Shown: piece after piece, positions 34,172 through 41,310 of the stretch
How positions within the stretch are numbered: position 1 is the first letter of the stretch
How the letters are laid out: each line of letters opens with the position of its first letter
Assembly (NCBI GenBank): GCA_019414205.1
Contig: DXML01000020.1
Location: 54,063-118,062 of the forward strand
Reading direction: 5' to 3'
Source of the DNA: Collinsella sp.
Lineage (GTDB): Bacteria; Actinomycetota; Coriobacteriia; Coriobacteriales; Coriobacteriaceae
DNA length: 64,000 bases
Translations under genes and position numbers: made by a program
Notes under the pieces: model-generated
What the model was told of the DNA's origin: nothing
The model's database searches: none
The model's input: only the letters and a program-made list of their open reading frames with translations

Positions 34172-34831
34172 CTACTCACCGAGCATCTCTTGGAGCTTGG
34201 CTGCCACGGCATGTCCCAAGCTCTCGTGGCTTTCGGGCATCATATGCAGATAGTCGATATCGCCCGGCTCGGCAAACTCGGCGGCATTCAAAAAGTCGCA
34301 GCCAAACTGCTCGGCCACGTGCGCATAGTACTCGCCAAAATGTTCAGATGCCTCGACGGAACGCTCGTCAAAATCGGTCATATATACATCGGCGATCTGC
34401 GGCTTGATCTTGATAGGAGCCATCAGCAGGATGCGCGGGCAAGGCGCAGCGTCGGTCCACGGAAACGCGCGGACGGCGCGAATCAGCGCCATGGCGCCAC
34501 GGGCGATATCGGAAGCTGTCACGTTAAAGACCGTCTTACAGTCGTTGGTGCCCAGCATGATCACAATGGCGTCCAGCGGCTTATGAGCCTCGAGCAGCAT
34601 CGGAAGCGCGCGAATGCCGTTGAGGTTAGTGTCCAGATGGCACATGTCGTCGCGTACCGTCGTGCGGCCGTTGAGGCCTTCTTCAATTACATGCCAGCCC
34701 TCGCCTAAGTCACGTTGGACCACGCCACACCAGCGCACATCCTGCGCATAGCGCACCGCGGTACCGTCGCGCATGCCCGCCGGATCGTAACCATAGGTGT
34801 TGCTGTCACCAAAGCACAGAACGTTTTTCAT
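34172..34831 (-). CDS. SGNH/GDSL-family hydrolase
   Basis: 219 aa esterase/lipase-type hydrolase. Block I is CFGDSNTYGYDP (nucleophile Ser in GDSNT), block III is MLGTNDCKTVF (GxND) and the Asp/His end is DIDYLHMMPESHESLGHAVAA, with the catalytic His in SHESLGH. The GDSNT start, rather than GDSL, is typical of the bacterial arylesterase/acyl-esterase branch. No signal peptide, so it acts in the cytosol. The ATG at 34831 follows GGGGAGC. The substrate is unknown. It lies behind the terminator of the PARG-like gene, so it probably has its own promoter. Confidence 0.85.
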   Translation of the reverse strand: MKNVLCFGDSNTYGYDPAGMRDGTAVRYAQDVRWCGVVQRDLGEGWHVIEEGLNGRTTVRDDMCHLDTNLNGIRALPMLLEAHKPLDAIVIMLGTNDCKTVFNVTASDIARGAMALIRAVRAFPWTDAAPCPRILLMAPIKIKPQIADVYMTDFDERSVEASEHFGEYYAHVAEQFGCDFLNAAEFAEPGDIDYLHMMPESHESLGHAVAAKLQEMLGE

Positions 34832-34847
34832 CGTAAGCTCCCCACTC

Positions 34848-34884
34848 AATAAAAAGCCGACAGGAGCAGCCTCTCCCGTCGGCT
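34848..34884 (-). terminator. Intrinsic terminator after the PARG-like gene
   Basis: Minus-strand stem AGCCGACGGGAG / CTCCTGTCGGCT (12 bp, one G-U) followed by TTTTATT. Confidence 0.9.
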
Positions 34885-34909
34885 CGGTATATCGCATCAC
34901 GAGCACCGT

Positions 34910-36043
34910 TTACAGGTACTTGCGCCAGTCGTCGTCATCCTCGTCATCCTCGGCAGCGGCCTGAGCCTGCTCGGCGGCACGGGCGGCTGCGGCGCGGGCG
35001 GCAACCTGAGCATAGGACTCCTCGTTTCGCTCGGGGAAGTTTGCCAGCACGTGCTCGAATTTGGCGAAGTCCTCGTCCCAGCGCGTAGAGGGCACGGCAA
35101 AGAAGACCTGCTTGACCTTGAAGTCGCCCGATGCGAGCTCCTTGCGGAAGAGCTCGGCCACGGCCTCGGCATCAAAGCCGTTGTTGTCGCAGCCCCATGC
35201 GCCCAGCACGAGCTTCTCGCGACCCAACTCGTCGCAGATGGCGAGCACAAAGCGAATGCGGTCGCGCAGGGCATCCAGCAGAGCATCGTCGCTCACGCGA
35301 TACTCCTGGCGGGCGCGCTTAACGTTGGGCGCGGCGGCCACGATCACGTCGGCGTATGCATGCACGTGGTTGCGGTCGAAGCGCACCGCAGGCACCACTA
35401 GGGCACGGTTACGATAGAGCTCGCAGTTGATGTTGCGGCGACGGTTCTCGCCGTACCACTTACGCTGCCTATCGAGAACGTTGTACAGATACGAATCGGC
35501 GCACAGCGTGGCCTCCTGGCCCAGATAACCCTGAATATATCCACCGCCCGGATTGGTAAACGAGGCAAAGGCGAGCACGGCCATGTCGCAGAACTGCGCA
35601 TAGCCGCGACCGTTATCGAGGATTGCCTGCGTGGCGGAGGCATCAAGCACAGTGACCTCGGGCAGGACCGGAGCGGGCTCCTCAGCAGGCGCGGACTCAG
35701 CTTCGGCGATTTCCTCGGCAGGCTCCTCGACGGGCTCGGGCGCCGCCTCGGTCTCGGGCGCTGCCTCGACCTCGGCAGTCTCCGCGTTCTCGACGTCCTC
35801 GGCGACCTGCTCTTCGGGGGCCACAGCACTCTGAACCTTGGCCTTCATCGCCGCGACAAAGCCGGCAGGCATACCGTCAAACTCGCGAACACCGGCAAGC
35901 GAACGCTCGATATCCTTGGCGCACGCTTCGGACACAGTTGCCACGTGACGCTCGGCGGCCTTGGCACGGGCCTCGCGCTTGGGATTGGGCTGACCCGCTC
36001 GGTTGGACCTGCGGTTACGGTTCCTGTTGTCGACGTCTGCCAT
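34910..36043 (-). CDS. TIGR02452/DUF2263 family protein (microbial PARG-like) with an acidic insert
   Basis: 377 aa. The catalytic-domain signature SFTNPGGGYIQGYLGQEATLCADSYLY is at about residues 161-187, matching the GGG-x(6-8)-QE motif of bacterial poly(ADP-ribose) glycohydrolases (removal of ADP-ribose from proteins). VIVAAAPNVK and LGAWGCDNNGFDAEAVAELFRKEL complete the macrodomain-like fold. Residues 1-30 are basic (RNRNRRSNRAGQPNPKREARAK). Residues about 76-127 are a Glu/Ala/Pro-rich linker placed between the N-terminal helices and the core, which I do not expect in the family. The tail ends in an acidic run (EDDEDDDDWRKYL). No ADP-ribosyltransferase is nearby. Enzymatic activity is inference. 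Confidence 0.8.
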   Translation of the reverse strand: MADVDNRNRNRRSNRAGQPNPKREARAKAAERHVATVSEACAKDIERSLAGVREFDGMPAGFVAAMKAKVQSAVAPEEQVAEDVENAETAEVEAAPETEAAPEPVEEPAEEIAEAESAPAEEPAPVLPEVTVLDASATQAILDNGRGYAQFCDMAVLAFASFTNPGGGYIQGYLGQEATLCADSYLYNVLDRQRKWYGENRRRNINCELYRNRALVVPAVRFDRNHVHAYADVIVAAAPNVKRARQEYRVSDDALLDALRDRIRFVLAICDELGREKLVLGAWGCDNNGFDAEAVAELFRKELASGDFKVKQVFFAVPSTRWDEDFAKFEHVLANFPERNEESYAQVAARAAAARAAEQAQAAAEDDEDDDDWRKYL

Positions 36044-36108
36044 ACGTGGCCACCTTTCCTGTCGCTGCCGCTATCGGCTTTTCCCATCCATGATACCCCG
36101 CCGCGCAC

Positions 36109-36136
36109 AAAAAAGACGGCCCCGAAGGACCGCCTT
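36109..36136 (-). terminator. Intrinsic terminator after the Bax-inhibitor-1 gene
   Basis: Minus-strand stem with a TTCG tetraloop (AGGCGGTCC-TTCG-GGGCCGTCT, G-U pairs included), then TTTTTT. Confidence 0.88.
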
Positions 36137-36183
36137 TCGCATCGTTTTACCGTGTCCGGCAGGAAGCATCGCAATGCCGCGCT

Positions 36184-36879
36184 TTAATCGCGACGGCCGA
36201 GGATGTTCAGAATGCGCAGGAACACGTTGATGATGTCCACGAACAGGTTGGATGCCATGAGCACGGCGTTGGGCAGCGTGGGCGGCACCGTCGTTGCCAC
36301 ATAGGTGTCGTAGCCGATGAAGCCGGCGAACACCACGATCACGATCAGGTCGGTGATGGACTGCGAAACGCCCATGAACATCAGCACGATCTCGACCAGA
36401 ATCGTGGCAAGCAGGATGCCAAAACCAATGCCATACACACGCTGGAAGAACTTGGGGAAGGTCACGCCCAGCGCACCAAAGACAAAGGTGATGGCGGCCG
36501 TGGCGATAAAGGCGGTGTTAATGGTAGGCAGGTCATAGTTGGCAAGACCAAACGACGCCGTCAGGCCAAAGGTGCTCGCAAAGACCACGTAGCCCACGAG
36601 TGACAGGCCCACGGACTGTTTGCTGGCAGCAGCCGACATCATGACCATGCCGACGATGGTCAAAATAAATGAGCCAAAGACCAGCGGCAAAGCGGCGCCG
36701 CTCATCATCATGCGCGCAAACGACATGGTGCTCGTAAAGTAAACACCGGCGCCCATGGCGCAAAAGCCCAAAAAGATCAGAGCAGACATGACAAGGTTGT
36801 ACGCGCGCGGCGACATCTCCTTGGCACGGCTTGCGCCGGTCTCGATGGGGCCATTCTGATAGCCCTGGATATCGTTCAT
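36184..36879 (-). CDS. Bax inhibitor-1/YccA family membrane protein
   Basis: 231 aa with seven predicted hydrophobic helices. Family features are YNLVMSALIFLGFCAMGAGVYF at helix 1, TAAITFVFGALGVTFPKF in the middle and the C-terminal IVIVVFAGFIGYDTYVATT (conserved Asp of the pH-sensing pair) with FVDIINVFLRILNILGRRD, the classic BI-1 ending. Bacterial members act as pH-dependent calcium leak channels (BsYetJ) or interact with FtsH (YccA). The ATG at 36879 follows AAAGGACG. Single-gene unit. Confidence 0.92.
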   Translation of the reverse strand: MNDIQGYQNGPIETGASRAKEMSPRAYNLVMSALIFLGFCAMGAGVYFTSTMSFARMMMSGAALPLVFGSFILTIVGMVMMSAAASKQSVGLSLVGYVVFASTFGLTASFGLANYDLPTINTAFIATAAITFVFGALGVTFPKFFQRVYGIGFGILLATILVEIVLMFMGVSQSITDLIVIVVFAGFIGYDTYVATTVPPTLPNAVLMASNLFVDIINVFLRILNILGRRD

Positions 36880-36959
36880 AATTTCGTCCTTTCAAAAAGC
36901 ACCGCGACGGCGCCGTAGCTGACAAGTTTCCTGCCATTGTACCCGAACGCCACGCGTTC

Positions 36960-37298
36960 TTACCTGCGGCGCTCGCTCTCGAGTGTTCGGTCGAACGCCC
37001 ACACCCACCAACGCATCACGTGTGCCTGCGAGCCGTCCGCCCGCTCGCGCGTCTGGTCCTCCAGATACAACTCGGTCGCGTGCCCGCCAAAACGCACCTT
37101 ATAGGTTGCCGTACGAATGCTGTGAACCGTCAGGCCAAACCCAGTGGTCGAGACAATCTCGTCAATCGTAAAGCAACGACCGTCGACCCAGCAGACGGTG
37201 ACCGGCACGACCTGTCCGCCCGCGAGGATGCGAGCCACGACGTCCACATACTGCTTGTGCACGCGCCGAGTTTTGCCATCTGTCTGTCGATATTCCAT
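36960..37298 (-). CDS. Small conserved-looking protein, possibly DUF6504-like
   Basis: 112 aa, starting MEYRQTDGKTRRVHKQYVDVVARI. The order of short beta strands (VPVTVCWVDGRCFTIDEIV, THATYKVRFGGHATELYLED, RWWVWAFDRTL) resembles the DUF6504 pattern of actinobacterial proteins, but this is from memory of the pattern and is weak. AGGAGG lies only one base before the ATG at 37298; an in-frame ATG 7 codons upstream (37319) would have no ribosome site, so the start is open. No neighbours help to assign a role. Confidence 0.6.
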   Translation of the reverse strand: MEYRQTDGKTRRVHKQYVDVVARILAGGQVVPVTVCWVDGRCFTIDEIVSTTGFGLTVHSIRTATYKVRFGGHATELYLEDQTRERADGSQAHVMRWWVWAFDRTLESERRR

Positions 37299-37486
37299 GC
37301 CTCCTATTATCGAACGCATGTTTGCATGTTGTAAAGCGAACAGGCTGTGGTTTTGGGGTGTTGGGGCGCGCGCACGTGTCCTCATGGTGTGTTAGCAAAA
37401 AGAACACCCACGGTCAACAGGGCTAATATTCATTTTTAGTGCCAAAAAATTCACTGCTCCCATCAGAACTCGGTAAAGAAACCCGC

Positions 37487-37518
37487 AGGAGGTGATACGA
37501 TTTATCATGTTTCTGTAA
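37487..37518 (+). promoter_or_regulatory. Perfect Shine-Dalgarno site with a three-codon reading frame ahead of pit
   Basis: AGGAGGTGAT (37487-37496), a perfect match to the 16S rRNA 3' end, is followed 10 bases later by ATG-TTT-CTG-TAA (37507-37518). The pit start at 37549 is in the same frame, 14 codons downstream of this ATG, and has a much weaker ribosome site (GAGAAAG). Confidence 0.5.
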
Positions 37519-37548
37519 CGTGCCTGCAAACTTCGAGAAAGCCCATAT

Positions 37549-38598
37549 ATGGACGTAACGTTCTCAACCTTCCTCGGCCAACTTGTGTCGAACCCAGTCC
37601 TTGCCGTCACCGTGATCCTCGCGCTCGGCGCCATCTTCGTCAATGGATGGACCGACGCACCCAACGCCATCGCGACCTGCGTCACTACGCGTTGCATGCC
37701 CGCCCGCGCCGCTATTCTCATGAGTGCCGCATTCAACTTCCTTGGCGTGCTCATCATGACGCACTTTAACGCGAGCGTCGCCAACACCATCTCCCATATT
37801 GTCGACTTTGGCGGAAACAGCACCATGGCGCTCGCCTGTCTGTGCGCGGCGCTGTTCTCCATCGTCGCCTACGGCGCCACAGCGTCGCGTTTTGGCATCC
37901 CCACCTCGCAAAGCCACAGCCTTATCGCCGGCCTGACCGGTGCCGCCATCGCCCTCGGCGGTGCGAGCAGCGTCAACGTCCACGAGTGGATGAAGGTCAT
38001 CTACGGCCTGGCGCTCTCCATCGGTCTGGGCTTTGTCATGGGCTGGGTCCTGTGCAAGCTCGTCTCGATTCTTTTCGCCGCCGCCAACAGGCGACGTGCC
38101 AATGTCTTCTTTAAATACGCTCAGATCGCGAGCGCTGCGGCCATGAGCTTTATGCACGGCGCGCAGGATGGACAGAAGTTCATCGGCGTGCTCTTTTTAG
38201 GCGTGGCCTTCGCCAGCGGCCAGACGAGCGTCGGCGATGCCGGCATCCCCATCTGGATTATGCTGCTATGCTCGGCCACCATGGGCATCGGCACCAGCGT
38301 GGGCGGCGAGCGCATCATCAAGTCCGTCGGCCAGAGCATGGTCAAGCTCGAAAAGTACCAGGGCTTCTCCGCCGACCTGGCGGGCGCCGCGAACCTGCTG
38401 CTTGCCACCCTTACCGGCATCCCCGTGTCCTCCACGCACATCAAGACCTGCGCCATCATGGGCGTCGGTGCCGTCAAACGCCTCTCGGCCATCAACTTCG
38501 GCGTCGTCAAGGACATGATGTTCACCTGGTTCTTCACCTTCCCCGCCTGCGGACTCATCAGCTTTGTCATGGCCAAGCTGTTCATGATGTTCCTCTAG
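37549..38598 (+). CDS. pit: Low-affinity inorganic phosphate transporter (PiT family)
   Basis: 349 aa membrane protein with about ten helices. The two PiT repeats are visible: FVNGWTDAPNAIATCVTTRCM (the GANDxxNA-like motif, here GWTDAPNA) near residue 32 and SFMHGAQDGQKFIGVL (HGxxDGQK) near residue 202. Further support: PTSQSHSLIAGLTGAAIA and GIPVSSTHIKTCAIMGVG. It moves phosphate, probably as a metal-phosphate complex, with protons or sodium. Start ATG at 37549; GAGAAAG lies 8 bases upstream. A DUF47 gene follows 67 bp downstream, the common pit-DUF47 pairing. It sits only about 3-4 kb from the high-affinity Pst operon. Confidence 0.94.
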   Translation: MDVTFSTFLGQLVSNPVLAVTVILALGAIFVNGWTDAPNAIATCVTTRCMPARAAILMSAAFNFLGVLIMTHFNASVANTISHIVDFGGNSTMALACLCAALFSIVAYGATASRFGIPTSQSHSLIAGLTGAAIALGGASSVNVHEWMKVIYGLALSIGLGFVMGWVLCKLVSILFAAANRRRANVFFKYAQIASAAAMSFMHGAQDGQKFIGVLFLGVAFASGQTSVGDAGIPIWIMLLCSATMGIGTSVGGERIIKSVGQSMVKLEKYQGFSADLAGAANLLLATLTGIPVSSTHIKTCAIMGVGAVKRLSAINFGVVKDMMFTWFFTFPACGLISFVMAKLFMMFL

Positions 38599-38665
38599 CC
38601 ACACCGAGCGTCCATCCGGACCGCAAAACTTCGCCCACCCGTCTTCGCCTCGAAAGGACCCACTC

Positions 38666-39289
38666 ATGGCAAAGAAACCCGATTCATTCTACTTTGACAA
38701 CTACGTCGCCTGCGCCGACCTTGCCGTCCAGGCCGCCGAGCTGCTTACCAAGATTTTCGAGAACTTCGATCCCGCGAAGATTCACGATATGCTCGACAAG
38801 ATGCACGCGATCGAGCATGCGGCCGACAAGAAGCACCATGAGCTTGAGGACGCCCTGCTCACGGCCTTTATCACCCCGCTTGAGCGCGAGGACCTGGATC
38901 TGATGAGCTGCTCGCTCGACACCGTGCTCGACCGTATCGAGGGCGTCGTGCAGCGCGTCTACTTCACCAACATCCAGAGCATCCATCCCGACGCCATCGT
39001 CATCGCCCACAAGGTGACCGACGCCTGCCGCGCCATGAAGGACCTGATGGTCGAGCTGCCCAACTACCGCAAGTCCAAGACGCTGCGCGAGCTCGTCATC
39101 CAGATCAACACCATCGAGTCCGAGGCCGACGAGCTCTATATCAACGCCATGCGTAACCTGCACGTTAACGGCAAGGACCCGCTCGAGGTTATCGCCTGGC
39201 GTGACGTGTACGCCTTCCTGGAGTACTGCGCCGACTGCTGCGAGAATGTGGCCGATGTCGTGGATTCGATCGTCATGAAGAACAGTTAA
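38666..39289 (+). CDS. DUF47/PhoU-like phosphate transport partner of Pit
   Basis: 207 aa, mostly helical, of the DUF47 (YkaA, PitA-linked PhoU-like) family: FYFDNYVACADLAVQAAELL at the start, MHAIEHAADKKHHELEDALLTAFITPLEREDL (the conserved EhxaD and FITPxxREDL motifs), LDTVLDRIEGVVQRVYF, and EADELYINAMRNLHVNGKDPLEVIAWRDVYAFLEYCADCCENVADVVDSIV at the end. It is thought to regulate the neighbouring Pit permease or bind metal phosphate. The ATG at 38666 follows AAAGGACCCACTC. Codon use is strongly GC-ended, as in well-expressed genes. Confidence 0.92.
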   Translation: MAKKPDSFYFDNYVACADLAVQAAELLTKIFENFDPAKIHDMLDKMHAIEHAADKKHHELEDALLTAFITPLEREDLDLMSCSLDTVLDRIEGVVQRVYFTNIQSIHPDAIVIAHKVTDACRAMKDLMVELPNYRKSKTLRELVIQINTIESEADELYINAMRNLHVNGKDPLEVIAWRDVYAFLEYCADCCENVADVVDSIVMKNS

Positions 39290-39313
39290 TTGGGGGTACA
39301 TGTCCCACCGGTC

Positions 39314-39392
39314 GCGGGCCCGGCCACTAATAACCTTTTTCACTCCGGCTGCAAGCAGAGTCGTTCAAAAGGTTATTAGTGGCCGGGCCCGC
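39314..39392. repeat. Perfect 26-bp inverted repeat after the pit-DUF47 pair
   Basis: Left arm 39314-39339 (GCGGGCCCGGCC...) and right arm 39367-39392 are perfect complements over 26 bases, separated by 27 bases. No T-tract follows the right arm, so it is not a standard terminator. It lies 25 bases after the DUF47 stop. Confidence 0.88.
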
Positions 39393-39575
39393 TCCCTTAT
39401 GCACCACCATTGGGAACTTTGGCTGATAGATTTAGCGCGATGGGGGTTTGGCTGAAGGGACCTATGGTACCCGTTCGGACACTTTGGCCCTTGATGAGCG
39501 TTTGGCTGATTGCTGTTTTGGGTACTGTTTGGGTTACTTTGGGTTTGTTTGATTTTTAATTGTTGGAGGGCTTGT
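39393..39575. other. G/T-rich leader of the nitroreductase gene
   Basis: The stretch is unusually rich in G and T on the plus strand and contains TTTGGCTGA three times (39418-39426, 39447-39455, 39501-39509). No promoter could be fixed. The same base bias continues into the first about 75 codons of the nitroreductase. Confidence 0.5.
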
Positions 39576-40106
39576 ATGTCTTATTTGGATCTGGCTCGGT
39601 CTCGGTATTCTTGTCGCGAGTTTGAGAATCGTTCTGTTGAGCAAGCTGTTGTGGATGCCATTGTTGAGGCTGGGCGTATTGCTCCTTCTGCTTGTAATAA
39701 TCATCCAGCCCGTGTGATGGTGCTGGATACGCCTGAGCTGTTGGAGAAGGCTGCTGCTTGTCAGCCTCGGTTTGCTCGTGATGGGTCTATCTTTGGAGCT
39801 CCGCTTGTCTTCCTTATTTGCAGCGTTACCGATGATGCTTGGGTGCGCCCGTATGACCAGATGAATTCCAGTGAAATCGATACGTCCATCGTGTGCGACC
39901 AGATGATGATGGAGGCCACCGAGCAGGGCCTGGGAACGTGCTGGGTATGCCATTTTAAGCCTGAGGTGGCACAGGAGCAGTTCAATCTGCCCAAGGGCGT
40001 CTATCCCTATCACATGCTCGTCTGTGGCTATCCCGCCGACCACATCGCCGATCCCGAGCATCGCGAGGCCCGCACTATTCCCCTCTCCAACTTCCTCCTC
40101 AAGTAG
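39576..40106 (+). CDS. Nitroreductase-family flavoprotein
   Basis: 176 aa FMN-binding oxidoreductase. The N-terminus LARSRYSCREFENRSVEQAVVDAIVEAGRIAPSACNNHPARVMVL carries the RxSxRxF and the APSACNxxP flavin-binding motifs. The C-terminal part has ATEQGLGTCWVCHF and the ending VCGYPADH. The short form (about 175 aa) is typical of small anaerobe nitroreductases. The substrate is unknown. The ATG at 39576 follows TTGGAGGGCTTGT. The first about 75 codons mostly end in T or G, then the gene switches to the C-ended codons usual here, which is striking. Confidence 0.9.
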   Translation: MSYLDLARSRYSCREFENRSVEQAVVDAIVEAGRIAPSACNNHPARVMVLDTPELLEKAAACQPRFARDGSIFGAPLVFLICSVTDDAWVRPYDQMNSSEIDTSIVCDQMMMEATEQGLGTCWVCHFKPEVAQEQFNLPKGVYPYHMLVCGYPADHIADPEHREARTIPLSNFLLK

Positions 40107-40112
40107 TTTTTA

Positions 40113-40138
40113 GACATACCTTAAAATCTACCTTTTAC
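40113..40138 (+). repeat. Hairpin repeat family B, solo half-element
   Basis: 26 bases matching the left arm of the 19812-19880 hairpin at 24 positions (starts GACATACCTTAAAATCTACC). The complementary arm is missing; the nitroreductase terminator follows instead. Confidence 0.75.
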
Positions 40139-40149
40139 CACGCGCCCTT

Positions 40150-40193
40150 CGCCGAGTTCTGTCCTATCGCATGCAGAGCTCGGCGTTTTGTTT
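40150..40193 (+). terminator. Intrinsic terminator after the nitroreductase gene
   Basis: Stem CGCCGAGTTCTG / CAGAGCTCGGCG (12 bp with one G-U), then TTTTGTTT. Confidence 0.9.
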
Positions 40194-40212
40194 CCCAACC
40201 CGTATACAGCCA

Positions 40213-40243
40213 CAAAAAAGGAGCCCGCAGGTGCGAGCTCCTC
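40213..40243 (-). terminator. Intrinsic terminator after divIVA
   Basis: Minus-strand stem AGGAGCTCGC / GCGGGCTCCT followed by TTTTTTG. It ends the long minus-strand division block. Confidence 0.88.
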
Positions 40244-40271
40244 TTAAGGACACTAGATTGTAGCTCTGATG

Positions 40272-40946
40272 CTAGTCCAGGTCGTCGGCGGCAAAGTTGT
40301 CGATCGGGGCGAAGGGATCGGCCACGGGGACAACCGGGTCAGCGACGGGCAGCGGCTCGGCGGGAACAGTCACCGCAGGAGAAACGGCAGAACCGACCGG
40401 CGCGGAGGCCATGAGGTCGGCCGGGAAGGAGTTCTGGGCATCGTCCATGAAGTGCTGGATGAGCTTGAGGTACTCGGCCTTGAACTCCTCGCGGGAAGCC
40501 TTGAGACGATCGATTTCCTCGAGCTCGGCCTGCTTTTCGGTCAGAGCCTGGCGGATAACCTCGCGGGCCTTGGCGTCAGCCTCGTTGCGGATACGCTCAG
40601 CATTCTCGTTGGCATCGTTGACGATGGTCTCAGCGGTCTGCTGGGCAGCGATCAGGGCAGCGGAAATCTGGCGCTCCTGAGCGGAGAAGTCAGGGGCGGG
40701 AGCAGCCACGGGGGCGGCAGGAACGGCTTGGGCGGTGGCATCCTGAGCCTGGGCAAGCTGAGCCTGCGCATCGGCAAGCTGCTGCTCGGTAGCAGTCAGA
40801 CGACCCTTAAGGTCGACGATCTTAGCGAGCATAGCGTCAACCTCGGAGGACAGTGTCTCCAAGAAGACGTCGACCTCGGCAGGATCGTAGCCACGCTTGG
40901 CCTCAGAGAAAGTCTGAGCCTGGATGTCTGCAGGGGTAATAGCCAT
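40272..40946 (-). CDS. divIVA: DivIVA-family polar/septal growth protein
   Basis: 224 aa. The N-terminal lipid-binding domain is clear (MAITPADIQAQTFSEAKRGYDPAEVDVFLETLSSEVDAML), followed by a coiled coil (about residues 40-70). An Ala/Pro/Gln-rich linker (70-90) precedes a second long coiled coil (about 90-160, rich in Glu, Lys and Ala), and an Asp/Pro-rich tail ends DNFAADDLD. It marks membrane curvature at poles and septa and recruits wall or division proteins. Last gene of the block, 61 bp after yggT. Confidence 0.93.
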   Translation of the reverse strand: MAITPADIQAQTFSEAKRGYDPAEVDVFLETLSSEVDAMLAKIVDLKGRLTATEQQLADAQAQLAQAQDATAQAVPAAPVAAPAPDFSAQERQISAALIAAQQTAETIVNDANENAERIRNEADAKAREVIRQALTEKQAELEEIDRLKASREEFKAEYLKLIQHFMDDAQNSFPADLMASAPVGSAVSPAVTVPAEPLPVADPVVPVADPFAPIDNFAADDLD

Positions 40947-41007
40947 AACAAGTCTCCTTTTTCATCGCCTCGGCGCTACACGCCCGACGTAAGTTACTAA
41001 GTCAGTT

Positions 41008-41289
41008 CTACACGAGTATACCTATAAGAAGCTGCAGAACCAGCCTCTGCACCAACTGCAACGCAATAATCGCAACGACCGGCGAAAAATCGATACCGCC
41101 CATCGGCGGGATGAAACGACGGAACAGGTTGAGCCACGGACCGCACACGCTATCAAGCACCGCGGCAATATCCTGAAGCAAACCACCCTGCTTCATGGGA
41201 ATCCACGTCATAAAGCAGTAGACGACAATGAGCGTGGAATAGAAGTTGAACAGCGTGTTGACCAGCTGGACGATAGTGTAGATGTTGAT
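41008..41289 (-). CDS. YggT-family membrane protein, apparently starting at ATC
   Basis: 93 aa if read from the ATC at 41289. The family's first helix, NIYTIVQLVNTLFNFYSTLIVVYCFMTWIP, lies entirely upstream of the first ATG (41211), and LNLFRRFIPPMGGIDFSPVVAIIALQLVQRLVLQLL is the second half with the typical FRRxIPPMGGIDFSP motif. The frame runs back to the sepF stop codon (TAA, 41311-41313) with no ATG, GTG or TTG in between. AGGAG sits 6 bases before the ATC. ATC (Ile) is a rare start codon, like ATT in infC. An alternative is ATT at 41295 (no spacing) or a truncated ATG start. Two-helix membrane protein linked to division genes; exact role unknown. Confidence 0.85.
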   Translation of the reverse strand: MNIYTIVQLVNTLFNFYSTLIVVYCFMTWIPMKQGGLLQDIAAVLDSVCGPWLNLFRRFIPPMGGIDFSPVVAIIALQLVQRLVLQLLIGILV

Positions 41290-41310
41290 GGGAATCTCCT
41301 CGTCTTGTCT

